Assembly (NCBI GenBank): GCA_030374765.1 | Contig: JARGXX010000088.1 | Location: forward strand, 2,294,001-2,358,000 | Direction: 5' to 3' | DNA from: Agarophyton chilense | Lineage: Eukaryota > Rhodophyta > Florideophyceae > Gracilariales > Gracilariaceae | Length of the DNA: 64,000 bases | In this document: positions 34,306-45,494 of the stretch, in pieces | Position numbering within the stretch: the stretch's first letter is position 1 | Layout: each line of letters opens with the position of its first letter | Made by a program: the position numbers and the translations under genes | Notes under the pieces: model-generated | Database searches by the model: none | The model's input: the letters and a program-made list of their open reading frames with translations, nothing else | Told to the model about the DNA's origin: nothing

Positions 34306-35179
34306 AAGAGTAGGACAATGTATCGCTAACTGCTTAGGCTTTGAGTTTATTTGCGTTGACAGTCAGAATGCAGTTTTGTATAAATATAGTATAGCGGAAG
34401 ATTGTATGATTGTTGGGGAGGCACCCAGACCAATTTTCTATGGTTAGCGTCGATCAAATGGGTAAATTACAGCCATTATTAAAACCAAAACACGATAGAA
34501 GGGATCAGCATCAAGCACATGACGCTGAAGACTTGTGATTAAAGCCAAACGGGCGCTACGACGGTACAAGATACTGGTCGCTATGTGGTGCTTCCAATTC
34601 TCTTAGCATGGAAAGCACACCAGGGCACATGCTTACCGCATGAGAGTTCCGGAGCAGAATAGAGCAGACATGGGCACAAAAACGGAGAAGGAAGTGTCGT
34701 CGGTCCAAAGAAAGCGGGTCTTTTGAACCTGTGGTCGGTCTTTCGAAGGCGTTAATTTCCAGGCGTAAATTATGAAAGATTCAAAATATCCCCTTCACTT
34801 CACTTCATTTCACTTCATTTAACGCTCGTTCACGTTTGTTAAAAACGGGCCTGATGGTCCGCTGAAAACTGGTTCTACTCAAAAAAAGGTAGAGGTGGAA
34901 AAATGCCAAAGTTTTCGGAAACTAGTCTCATGAGGGATGCACTTCACCTGCAATTATCCGGAAATATTGACACGAAAATGAACCTTTCTTTTGGAACGGC
35001 GCTTGTATTGAGCGACTTTAATGAGCGCTTTCTGAAAACACAAATTACTCTGCTCAAATTGTGCGTATTATTTTACGATGTGTCCTTCATGCGCCACGGA
35101 AAACATAAAAACCACAGCTGTCCCAATTTAAACGTGGCCTGCGGGAAGCTCCTTTCCACCACGATTAACAGCCCAAACT
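34306..35179. other. Spacer with CACTTCATTT microsatellite
   Basis: The only clear structure is a short tandem run of CACTTCATTT-like units at about 34794-34820. A 128-codon plus-strand frame (34903-35289) has no recognisable domain, though it could be a decayed leader of the next element. Confidence 0.4.
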
Positions 35180-36358
35180 ATGAAAATCCAACAAAGACTA
35201 TTACTCCTTCTTCTCCTGCAACGTTCTCAAAATCAGAGAAGACTGACATTCCGACAGAGGATAGCAAAAGCCGCAGAACGCCGTTGTGATCGTCGCATAA
35301 CTCGGACTTCTCTACAACCACCTTCCTGCTCGGCGTTTGAGACTTTGTATGGATCAGTCGATGATCATGCTCTTATCACATTATATGGTTTTGATCATTA
35401 GGAGCATTCGCGATCTGCTGCCACGGCTTTCAGAGTATCTTTGACTGCTACACTACGTAAAGCAAAGAAGGTTTGATAAAAACGATACCGAACAGACAGA
35501 AAAGACGGGGAAGACCACCATCGTTAACTGCTCTTCAGTTTTTGGCTTTAAATCTCACCTGGTACCGTACCCGTGGTTCTGAGATGGTGCTTTGTATGCT
35601 ATTTGTACTTACGGCTTCCGTAAGCAGCCTTTTTATTCGTCATTATCGCCATATCCTGCTTAAGATTCTCGCCGTCGACCCCAGAGCGGTAATACGCATG
35701 CCAATAGATGAAGAAAATAAATGTTTTGAAGAAGTTTTCGCAGCAAAGTACTCCTTTTGAAAGGATGTATTTGCTGTTCCGGATGGTTTAAAAGTCTATT
35801 TGCAACAATCAGGTGATAATGTCATACAAAATATGTATTTCAATGGTTGGAAGCATGATCACTACGTAGGAAATTTTTTTGTCTTTGCTCCAAGTGGAGT
35901 TGTTATAGCGTGCTCTATAAGTGCCCTTGGATCAATACACGATTCTACTATATCTGAATGGGGATCCTTTTATAAAAAAACTGGAGGAGTTACATACAAG
36001 TACTGGAGGAACCTGCGTTGTCGATTCTGCCTTTTCAAGAGCACATCACCCATTCCTTATCAAGTCGGCTCAGGACGTTCTATTGACCAATGTTTATGAT
36101 GAAATAATAAAAGCCAGATAAGCAACTTCTGCTCGCCTGGCATCGGAGTGGGGCATGAGGGCCTTTCAAGGATCATTTCCTAGACTAAAAGACAGGGTGG
36201 TTTATGGAGAACGAGGGGAGCGAAGGTTAATCATTAACTTGGCCGTTTACTTGTTCAATTACAGGTCGAGGATGGTTGGAATCAACCAGATCCTTTCCAT
36301 ATACATGCCACATTTGAGTGTGGAGGCAAATGACTTTCTCCTGCCTATGAAAGGCTAG
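35180..36358 (+). pseudogene. DDE transposase of Harbinger-like element 2
   Basis: The N-terminal part (35180-35401 frame) has SAFETLYGSVDDHALITLYG. The next frame (from 35473) has RRGRPPSLTALQFLALNL, a TGA at 35758-35760, then DGLKVYLQQSG, MYFNGWKHDHYVGNFFVFAP and the second catalytic region SIHDSTISEW. A frameshift near 35980 leads to GGTCVVDSAFSRAHHPFLIK (third acidic box), a TAA at 36119-36121 and SEWGMRAFQGSFPRLKDRV. This is the DDE_Tnp_4-like group known from oomycete and algal genomes. It faces the Myb/SANT-like partner with about 85 bp between. Confidence 0.7.
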
Positions 36359-36442
36359 ATGTAATAAATTGGAGTGAAATCTATACCTCCTTTCCGAAGC
36401 TTTGGTTTACTTTGGACTGCGAGGCATCCAAAATGTTCCTGT

Positions 36443-37690
36443 TCATTTGGCCACCAACAGCATCATCATCCGCATAAAGTTTTCTCTACTAGCACGTTCG
36501 TCCGCCCTGCCCAGCTTTTCCTCCTCCATTTGTTGTTTCCAAAATTCCCTCTCGTCGGCTCTCATCTCCTCCCTTATCTTTCTTTCCTCTTTCCTCCGTT
36601 CTTTTTGTTCTATTCTTTCCCTTTTCATCCGTTCCCTGTCTTCCTCCCAACGCTCTCTCTCCTACACAATAGACTTCTTAAAAATCTCCATCAAGTCTCC
36701 TGTCCCATCGACGGACTGCCTCCTTTACAGACACTTCCTGATAAGGGATAAACCAGGTAATACAACCGAACCTGACCCTGAACTGTTATTTGCAGTATCG
36801 TTCATGCCTCCATCATCTTCCTCTTCCCCTTCTCAGCCACAATCATCTTCCCCATCCTCCGTAAAAAACATTGCCCCGAAATCACCATCATCCCCTTCTA
36901 CCAAGTTTACGCGCTCCGATATAAGCTCCCTAATGCGCTTCGCGGGCAAAAAGTTTTACCGGATTCTAGGGTCCCCTGTTGGCGTTCGACTGCGGTACAG
37001 TAAGGCAAATTTCCTTTGCAGCGAGTCTGGTGTTCTCTTCTCTTCCAGAAAGCGAGTGATGTGCAGCTGCGATATTTGCTCCCATTCTTCCTGGCAAGCG
37101 GGAAGTGCCTCATCTATTGCCTTAAGCAGGCACTCCATCTCAGTATCTGTAAATGTTTCCCCATATAACCTCCGACAGCTTTTGTGTTCCTTCTTGCTCT
37201 ACCACCGCCTCTATATGTTCGACCACCCCCACGCCGACCTCGACTGTTACCGCTCCCTCGAGGAGATGCTTTGCTCCCTCCACTATGATGCTAGCCATCG
37301 CCACCCCAACCCTGAACAATACAACTCTCATGTTCCACGGTTCTGTTTCCGCTACTTTCGTTGGCTGTGCCGCGATTTTGTCCTCGCAGAACCGCCGGGA
37401 GTCCCCGGATTTGAATTGCTGCAAGCTGCCTTTGCGAAACTGGTTGCTGTGGCAAAACGGCAGCGCACTCAAACTCGTACGGTGGGTGTGGTGGGGGGGG
37501 TTGATTTGCGATGGGCGGGGTGCTGGGTATGGTTTGATTGTCATTGTGAGCTGCAGTTGCCATGGTGGGTTGTGGTATGTGCTTCTGGGTTGTTGAAGGT
37601 GCTCGCCGGCGGTGGCGGTTTGGCTTTGGTTGGAGCGGGAGTGGTGGTGGGGTAAGGCGGTCGTAAAGTATCGGCTGGACGTCATGGTGG
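36443..37690 (-). pseudogene. Myb/SANT-like DNA-binding partner of Harbinger-like element 2
   Basis: On the minus strand, a Pro/Gln-rich N-terminal part (37563-37291 frame) is followed, in another frame, by a helix bundle: LLKAIDEALPACQEEWEQIS, then RTPDSLQRKFALLYR and PTGDPRIR. This is the Myb/SANT-like domain found next to such transposases (DUF6818 type). A charged tail, RERIEQKERRKEERK with ADERASRENFMRMMMLL, ends at 36443. Several frameshifts and stops. In PIF/Harbinger elements a Myb-like protein guides the transposase to terminal repeats, and the convergent pair fits that plan. Confidence 0.65.
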
Positions 37691-37989
37691 GTGGTGGAAC
37701 CGTACCCTGTGACGTTGTGTTGGCGAAGTGGGTGGAATTTTCTGCGCTGAGAAGGTGGGGGTGCGTGGGCTTGCAGTGGAGGGCGGGCCTGGGAGGTAGC
37801 GGTGGTTTTGGAGCTCGGTGTCGGGAAGTAGCGGGTTTGAAGATAGAATGTTAGAGTGAGTCACTTCGGGCGCCAGCGGTGTGAGGGATAAAGTGAGGTG
37901 GGTGTAGAGCAACGCCCAGTTAGGGGATACTTGAAGATGCAACTCATAGAATGAGGGTTGAACCCTCCGAGGGTTATGACTATGATCCC

Positions 37990-38830
37990 CTCTAAGGTGT
38001 GCTGAGGTGGCACGGTTTTCTGGTTAGAGTTCGCCTATGAAGGGAAGATTCGGATGGGCCATGGTTGGATTGGCCCCGTGATACACGTGGCTTAATTTCG
38101 GCACCGATTTTCGGATATTTGTTAGAACGTTGGACTTTTGGGCCCTGACAGTGGGATCTCCACGTGTATGGCCCTGAGCAGGTGTGCACTACTTCAATTA
38201 GTAGAGTTTAGTTAGTGGGCCCTACTTAGGGAGACGAGATCTGACAGTCCGAAGCTCAGAGTAAATGGGAACCAAGGTTGGTCTTCGATACCTTTAGAGG
38301 TTCTTCGTCGCCATCGTTTCGGCCTTACAACCCGGAACGGGCTCTGGTTAGCAACGCCTGCGTAGGGACACGACTCCACTTGGAGAGTGCCCACGTTTGC
38401 GTTCCGTGCAACCACCCCCTTGGGACCGCTCATGCGACCTGCGTGCACGATACCCCGTGGGGGTTCTGCTTACTTGTTGCGTGCTTTTTGTGTTTCCTTT
38501 CGAGGACAGGATTTCGCCCCTGTATTGGGTTTCTTTTGTTGTTTCGCCACTTTTCTGGTTCTCGGGTCCGGTGCCTGTCAGTGCCCGACCCTCGCCCCGT
38601 TTTTCCTCTTCGCTGGATTTTCTCCCATTCTTTGGGATACCCATACCCATTCCCGACCCAACGGTTTCTACCCCTCACCTCCGTCGGTACTGCCGGAATC
38701 CCCCGTGGGAGTTACACCCCACTCTACGGGTGGAACGGAGGGCTCTGTCTCTGAGTCTGCCTCCCCCAGAGAGCAAGGCTTCGAACACCTTGAGAGCACT
38801 TCCCATCACCGGGTTTTGCTCCACAGTGGG
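37990..38830 (+). repeat. LTR-like leader repeat, copy B
   Basis: Contains a perfect 10 bp inverted repeat, ATACACGTGG at 38081-38090 and CCACGTGTAT at 38160-38169. Further on come TCGCCCCTGTATTGGGTTTC (about 38513) and TTACACCCCACTCT (about 38715), which recur in the same order in copy C at 48036 and about 48262. Near 38770 a possible peptide with PREQGFEHL matches SREEDPEHL of copy C. That suggests the end of the repeat is the start of a gag-like frame. It may be the 5' part of the copia-like remnant at 41 kb, which lies on the same strand. Confidence 0.45.
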
Positions 38831-38849
38831 TGTGCGTGGCGGTGCAACA

Positions 38850-39720
38850 GAACTGAAAAGAAAGGGTGCGGCAGTGCGGCGGGATGCGGAAAGGGGAGTG
38901 CGGCAGGAGGGAGAACCTGGGGTGGAACGGGGAAGGGGGAGTGCGGCAGAAGTGAGAAAGGGGTGCGGCGTTGTGACGGTGTGGCGGAAAGAAAAATGGC
39001 CTTTGCTGTGGACGTGTGAAGGCGCCCCGCGGCGGCGTAGTGGTCTGTCAGTACGGCAATGCGGCAGTACAGAGCAACGGAGACGAGGGGTGTGTGGAGG
39101 TGCAGTGTAATTGAAAAGTAAGGATGCGGCGGTGAGGAGGAACAGAGAAGGGGGGTACGGCGGGTTGGTGGAAGAGAAAAGCGTAGTGCTGAGGTGCACT
39201 AGAAGCGAAAAACGGCGTCGTGACGATGGCGGGGAAAAGGAAATGGGAAGGTGCGGCGGTGCACCGAAAAGGGGGAGAACAACGATGCGGTGGCGCGGCG
39301 GTGAGAAGAAAGATACAAACAGGGTGCGCCGGCGCACTGGAAAGAAAGGGGCGGTATGGAGATGCGAGGGAGGGAAGAATTGAAAGAGCGTCGGTGCATC
39401 AAAGGGGAAAAATATGATGCCGTGGTGCGGAGTTGCGGAGGTGGGGTGGTACGGTGGTGCGGTGGTGCAGTGGTGCGGTGAGGCGGAGGTGTGGAGGTGT
39501 GGAGGTGCGGAGGTGGGGAGGTGCGGAGGTGACGGGAAACTGTTGAAAAAAGGGGGCTGGGGTGCTGAAAGGGAGACGGGGCGGTGCGGAAATGCGAAGG
39601 AAGGAAGAAGGGAATTTGCGGCGGTGCGGCAAAAGGTATAAGAAGGAGACCTTGGTTCGGCGGTTTGGCTTAAAAGGAACGTTGGGTGCGGCGGTGCGAC
39701 GGGATGGTTTTGAGCTGGGG
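38850..39720. repeat. G-rich degenerate minisatellite, strand-asymmetric
   Basis: Imperfect repeats of roughly 30 bp built from a purine block (GAAAAGGGGG or similar) and a GTGCGGCGGTGCGG block. The densest part, 39420-39530, is made of 8-9 bp units such as GGTGCGGTG and GGAGGTGCG. Nearly all C falls in CGG/GCG, giving strong G over C skew on the plus strand. Because of this composition the complementary strand stays open for 372 codons (39793-38675) with a Pro/Ser/His/Arg-rich reading. I regard that frame as a by-product of composition, not a gene. Confidence 0.7.
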
Positions 39721-39793
39721 GTTTTAGGGAGCGGCATTTGTGGGGTAGATTTTTGAGGTAGCTGGACGGAACGGTCAGGTTGTGTACGCACAA

Positions 39794-41008
39794 ATGTAAC
39801 CTAGTCCGTGCAACGGCTCGACCAAAGGAGTGCGATACGCGTACACATTGATCAAGACTGCACTGACTATGATTGTCTTTGTATGAGCATATTTTTTGTT
39901 TTTATGTTTTCAGGATGCGCCCAATGAGAGAGAAGGTCAGCTCTGTCACAACAACAATTGGTGGATTCAATGCAATAAGTTCGACGGTTTGTTTAAGGCT
40001 TTGGTTTTGGTTTGCTTGCTTGTAATTGATTAAAGGTTTAGTCCTAGCTTCGTCGACAATAAAGTTCTACATATCAGAAAAACGAAAACAAAAAAAATGA
40101 CATACAGTCTTTTCAAAAACTGTGGTATTAGTTGTATCTGTTCTCATTTCCGCTTATGCTTCATTCGTTATGACCGATAGTACGACTCGTGAGGGAATAC
40201 TCCTGAAGATCTCAATCAGCGTTAAACCTTTGGGGATCACTCATGGTTGTTGGATGTTAGATTACTGATTAGTGCTGTCACTGTGACTGGTGGAAAGGGG
40301 GTAGAAGGATTTTGTATTGTACACGTTACTACATCCATTACTTGTACTACTGTGAAGAGTGTCCATGCTGTCCAGATCTTACTGTGTACATATAGTACAG
40401 GCTGCCGGGAGTGTTCTGTAAGAAGACACACGCTGTCGTTTGTCTCACAGAAGACATGCAGTGCTTTTCTGGAACAGCACCGTGCATGGAGACGGATTAC
40501 ACTTAGTATGTGCTGACAAGTTGAACTTGTGTACAGGTCAGTGTTATGGTGTATTTGGCACTGTTCTACCTTGCTTCTAGTATGTTGGTGTGAATTCGGA
40601 TTAGAGTTTATTGTCATGATTGAATTTGATTTGTAGTACTAAGTGTCCCCGCCTTATAGTCTAAGGCCCACATGAGCGGGAGGTTACACTGTTTCCAGAG
40701 TTAAGTAATATATAAGTCAAAGATTGACAACCTCGCAATATATTATAGCAAGATCTGGCGACTTTCCTTTTCAACCCTAAACCTTTCCTTCAACGTACAA
40801 CAGGTTTTGGGCCCAGCCTCTAATGACCTCTGCTGTCATCTTCCGTTTGTCGTCGCTCCCCGGAACCATTGTATACCAGCTCCGTGGTATTTGCCGTCAA
40901 AGACCTTGACGACCATTTGAGCTTAACAAAACCTAACGATTAAGAAGAGCTATAAAAATGAAGGATTTATGATGTAAAAGGCTGGATCTATCATAAGAAT
41001 GAGCCTTA
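39794..41008. other. Unassigned desert DNA
   Basis: No supportable gene. A minus-strand frame of 126 codons (40617-40237) has no recognisable domain. Confidence 0.4.
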
Positions 41009-42885
41009 ATGACGATCATTTGGATCACCCCAGGGACACCGAAAGTGCTTCGGACATGTGAAGGTCGATTTGCGATGTGTTTCAGCAGACGACTTTATTT
41101 AACAAAATCAACTCCAGGCGTTCATTCTACACCGCGAAGATGCGTCAAGAGGAGAAAATACTGCAGTTTATCAAAAGAGTTCGACCTCTTGCGTCGGACT
41201 GGAACAACATGGACGTCATCTTTAAGGAGGATAACATTTGCCATGGCTATTCTCTGTAGGCTCTTTGAACTCTTTGAGCACCTGATTCTTGGAATCTATA
41301 CTACCATAGGGGACTGTTCAGTCATTCTCGAAATCGCTATAAGTCGTTTGCTGCAAGAAGAGAAGCGGATGATGGATCGAACAGAAGATGAATATTTACA
41401 TGATGCCATTTTAGTGGGCAGAGACCTGCGATGGAAGTATATTTTGTGTCATTATTTTGGAACAAAGCGATAATTCTCAAAGAAAATATTTCAAATAGCA
41501 ACGTGATGAGGCCTACCAGGATCAACAAGCATCTGCTCACACAAGTGTTTACATCGCACTCTGAGACGAGGGCGACGAGGGTAGTTATGATTCTGATCTT
41601 GTTTGCCTCATCGCGACCGGTTCGAATAAGGCCACCAATAGCAAGTGGATCGTAAACTCTGGCGTACCTTCTCACATGACTGATGACAAATCAATGTTTC
41701 AGTCATATGAGACTAAAATGTCTTCCAGTGTTACTATTGGCAATGATTCTATACTTGAGTCTCGTAGACAAGGATTTTTTGAGCTAGACCTGGCCGTTGA
41801 TGGTTTACAGCGCATGTGCAGACTCAACCAAGTTGTGAACGTACCTGGTTTAAGGTACCACTTATTGTCAGTGTCAGCGATGTGTCACATGGGAGCGCAC
41901 TTCGTGTTTAACGGGTTTCATGTAAGTGTGTACAAGGCCTCCAAACTCATTGCTCAAGGCCGTCGCATCAGAGGGCTTTACCACCTTCGCAATGCTTTCG
42001 ATCTGCTTGCACACCAAGATACTGCACTGCTGACAAAAATATCATTGTGGCACGCTAAAATGGCTCATTTAAATGAAGATGGAATCAGGGAAATGGTTCG
42101 TGATTTTGTTATATCCAATCTTAATGTCAACTTGATGCAGGAAATGGATGTGTGTGACTCGTGTGTAGTAGACAAAGCCATGGGCGTGCACTCCGACTCC
42201 CAAGAAAGAGGGAGAACGTGCAACAAAGCTAATGGATGTGGTTGTCTTGGATGTTTCTGGTCCGATAGAGCTCGATTCATTGGGAGGCTCTCAGTATGTC
42301 ACATTCATCGATGACCAGAGTAGGTACTGCTCTCTTAACATGTTCAAGGCCAAGTATGAGGTGTTTCGGGTGTTCAAAATGTGGCTCCAATTCATGTAGA
42401 ACCAAACGAGAAGAGAAGTGAGAACTGTCCCTGCATATGAGAACGTGCTACACGCATAACGCACAGATAACGGTTGTGAATATTTTTCTCGAAAGTGTTC
42501 AGTAAAATTGGAACGTCTTAGTTTTGAACATCAGGGGATTATACCGTAAACCGCACAGATAACGGGCTCTCCGAAAGGTTCAATCGAACACTCATGGATA
42601 TTGCTTGATCTATGTTACATCACAAGAACCTGCGTAAGACCTTTTCGGCAGAAACAGTAAACGTTGCAATATATGCTTGTAACAAAGTCATTTGCAAAGA
42701 TTTTTCGAGATATTTAACACCATGTGAGCTGTGCAATGAACGCAAGCCTGACATAAGCAATCGGTTAGTCTTTTGAAGCTAATACTGGTACAAACTGGTG
42801 GACCGCAAGCTGAAGGAATGAGAGAAGGGTTCCAAAAAAGCCTTGTTCATCGGATACATCGCTGAATCGCACGGGTAAAAGCTGT
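41009..42885 (+). pseudogene. Ty1/copia retroelement remnant (gag, protease, integrase)
   Basis: Gag parts lie at about 41095-41420: KINSRRSFYTAKMRQEEKIL with RVRPLASDW, then in another frame FEHLILGI and AISRLLQEEKRM. The protease box at 41643-41680 reads KWIVNSGVPSHMT. The gag-pre-integrase zinc region at about 42040-42180 has LWHAKMAHLNEDGI and CDSCV. Integrase pieces follow: SQYVTFIDDQSRY near 42291, RTDNGCEYFS near 42461 and NGLSERFNRTLMDIA near 42565. Last comes KALFIGYIAESHG near 42840. Reverse transcriptase and RNase H are not seen, so it is truncated. Frames are broken many times. Confidence 0.75.
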
Positions 42886-43700
42886 GAGATGCTGCTATTG
42901 ACAGAAAAGAAAGCACTACAATATACTAAAGAAGGTCACAATAAGCTCATGAAAAGCTTGTGCCCGTTTAATTTTGCGGTCCAAATTGGTAATGTTGCAC
43001 TATCTTACTCATATACCAAAGAGCGCCGCGTGTTTGATTATTCATTAATGTCCTATATGCTTGGGACAAGTGAGCAATTCAGCCCAATGTCTGTTAATTC
43101 TCATATCGTTCGGAAAGAGCAACTTGCCTTAAAAGGAGGTGTTGTTGCAATTTGATTTTCGATGAGTGTAGAATAGGGTCACTTGCAATAGATATGTAGT
43201 TCATAACTCTTCTAAACGGCCTAGTTTGAGACAAATTCTAAAACTTTAAAAAACTTTAGAAAAACAGTTGTTATGGTTTATATTGCAACCAATCAGATGC
43301 ACAATCAAGTGCGCTTGAAGCACATGCAGGTTCAATCTCTCTATGAGATAAAGTGCTATAATCACTTAAAAAACAGGTATTCTGGAGAGCAGTTTTGGCT
43401 ACCATCCATCTAGCTTAAGTTGAGTCACCTTGAAGCCTCTAAACCAATTTTTTAGGCCAGCTCAAAAACTTAAAGAGTTACGTGGGTGGCGACCTAAAAC
43501 GCTCGCACAACAACATAATTACAACCCCTAGTATCACCCTCGCCTTTCTGGCGTTTTTGACATCTCGCTTTGGATCTTATGCCACACACCCTTACCATCA
43601 ATTAAAGTTTGTCTCCAAATACACTGCTCTCGTCGCTTTCCCTGGGATTTTTTTCTGCAATAAATCTATGGTTTTGCTTCTTCGTATGGTCTTCGTTTCT
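42886..43700. other. Unassigned desert DNA
   Basis: An 88-codon plus-strand frame (42889-43155) follows the copia remnant, without a recognisable domain. Otherwise nothing clear. Confidence 0.35.
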
Positions 43701-44760
43701 TTCCTTTTTTGTTTTAAAGTCGCAAATGATCACGCTTTGTCATACGTTTTTCTGCAACAGTTTCCGCTTTTTTCGGCACTTCATACACTCTAACGCCTTT
43801 TTGGACTTCTCTACAGAGCGTTTCTGTAGTACAACAGAAGCTTTGTTCTCTAGATTTTTCTGCTTTGCATTTCCTCTCCATGTGCAAGCCACTCCGCCAG
43901 ATTGCTAGCATCATAAAACACATGGTTTCCAGAGTTCTTCAGGGTTATATTGGTGCACCTGTGACCATTTATATGCTCTGATAGAAAACCAATGACAGTC
44001 TCTGCACTCTTTAAAACAATTTGGATGTTCTGAAGTTTCGAGGAGACATCAGAATGGATTGAGATGTATGTAGAATGTACTCTGGAGGGTCTGCTAATCC
44101 GATTGGTGCTGCTGTATATTTGGAAGTTTAGACGCAATATTGGAATGATTCAGGCGTTTGGTTTCCGTTTATATCTAAGAAAAAATATTTGCCTTTGCCT
44201 TGAGGTACTTGTTCGGATAATCTGTATGAAACAGAAACGTGCCGCTAAAACGAGAAGATTTTTGAACTATTTTTGGCGGCAGAATCTCCATAGCAGCGTA
44301 TAAAGCGAAAGCCAAATTGAAAATAACCTTCGTCTTGTTCTCCCTTCTTTTCCTACAGAACTCATCTCTAATGAATATTATCATCTCTTTCAACCCCTGG
44401 TTGATTCTATGATCGCAAGACTGTAGGATGTAGAATGTATTTGCAGCACTGACCACTGCTTTCATGGAGTGCTTTGCGCAGTACTTAGTTCAGTCGAGAT
44501 GTCTAATTGAAGAATGACCGTCGAGGAAGAGAAAAACTGATGTCAATGGGTGTACAAAATGTCTTTCTGTCTGTTCCATGTGCTGCACGAATGAGACCAG
44601 AACTGCTACTGCCATGGTACACTTCTTGGAAATATCTACGGCCTCCTCTTTAGGAAACCAATTTTTTTGCGTGAATCTGTAAAATATTCTCTCGCTGGAA
44701 ATTGAAGGGTACCTTCTACTGGTTTCCACCAGTGAAAGTACTTCTGTTTCTCTGAGACAA
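43701..44760 (-). pseudogene. CENP-B/jerky-like DDE transposase remnant
   Basis: Minus-strand frames in order: 44729-44490 ends with SVFLFLDGHSSIRHLD, matching the strand that carries the second catalytic Asp in DDE_1 (jerky/pogo) transposases. 44465-44175 has ILQSCDHRINQGLKEMI (third acidic position) and FNLAFALYAAMEILPPK. 44137-43850 and 43923-43714 add a Ser/Asn-rich part and a Lys/Arg/Glu-rich tail. Frameshifts and stops separate the pieces. Family assignment comes from the DGHSS and CDHRINQ blocks only, and is less sure than for the other elements. Confidence 0.4.
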
Positions 44761-45494
44761 TGAAAAATTAAGGAGCCACAACACCCGCGGACGTAAGAAT
44801 TAATGCTTTGATGTGCTTTTTTTTCCGATAGATGAATGTAACAGACTTCTAACGGCCGGTGTTGTATTCAAAAGAAGAAAAACCACTGTTTCGTTACCCA
44901 AAAGATGTTTTCAACTGACGTAACGTCCATATTTAACATCATATTGGGATTTGTTATAATTCAAGCATTCATCTTGCCCATCGACTCAAATGTCGAGAAG
45001 AATTAATCTACATGTTCGAAATACTCTACAGCTAGCTTGGCGTGTTCTTGGGTTTCGAAGTACTTATATCGTATGTTTCAAATATGTGCTCGATAAATGC
45101 GCTCGCAATCGCTGCTAGAGACGTTTTCGATGTATAAATTGCGACCATGAGCTGCCATACCAGAGAGAAAATGAAAAGTGTTTGATATTCTCTCGCAAAG
45201 CCACATTAAGCTGCCAATTATAGTATTTGCATAATTAGCTTTTTTTGTTGGTCAAAAAGACAGAAAGACGTCGTGATTGGATGTTACTGCTGGAAAAATA
45301 GTAGAGTTGATCTTGATGGTTTGGTTGTATACATTAGAGGTTTTTAAGTAAGAAAACATCTGGTAAATCGAAAGGCCGGTATTTCAGCTGTTCGTATTCC
45401 AGAATAATAGCTCGCTAGCAACTTATGCTGGTGTTTCAGAGAGTGTGCGCGACACACTGAATACAATCACGAGATTTGCTACCTACCGTAGACC
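44761..45494. other. Upstream region of Harbinger element 3
   Basis: No gene supported. The terminal inverted repeat of the next element probably lies here, but I could not define it. Confidence 0.35.

Noticed and set aside
36402..37655. 417-codon plus-strand frame
   Set aside because: It is antisense to the Myb/SANT-like partner gene, whose peptide blocks are recognisable; the plus reading is Ser/Pro/Leu low-complexity.
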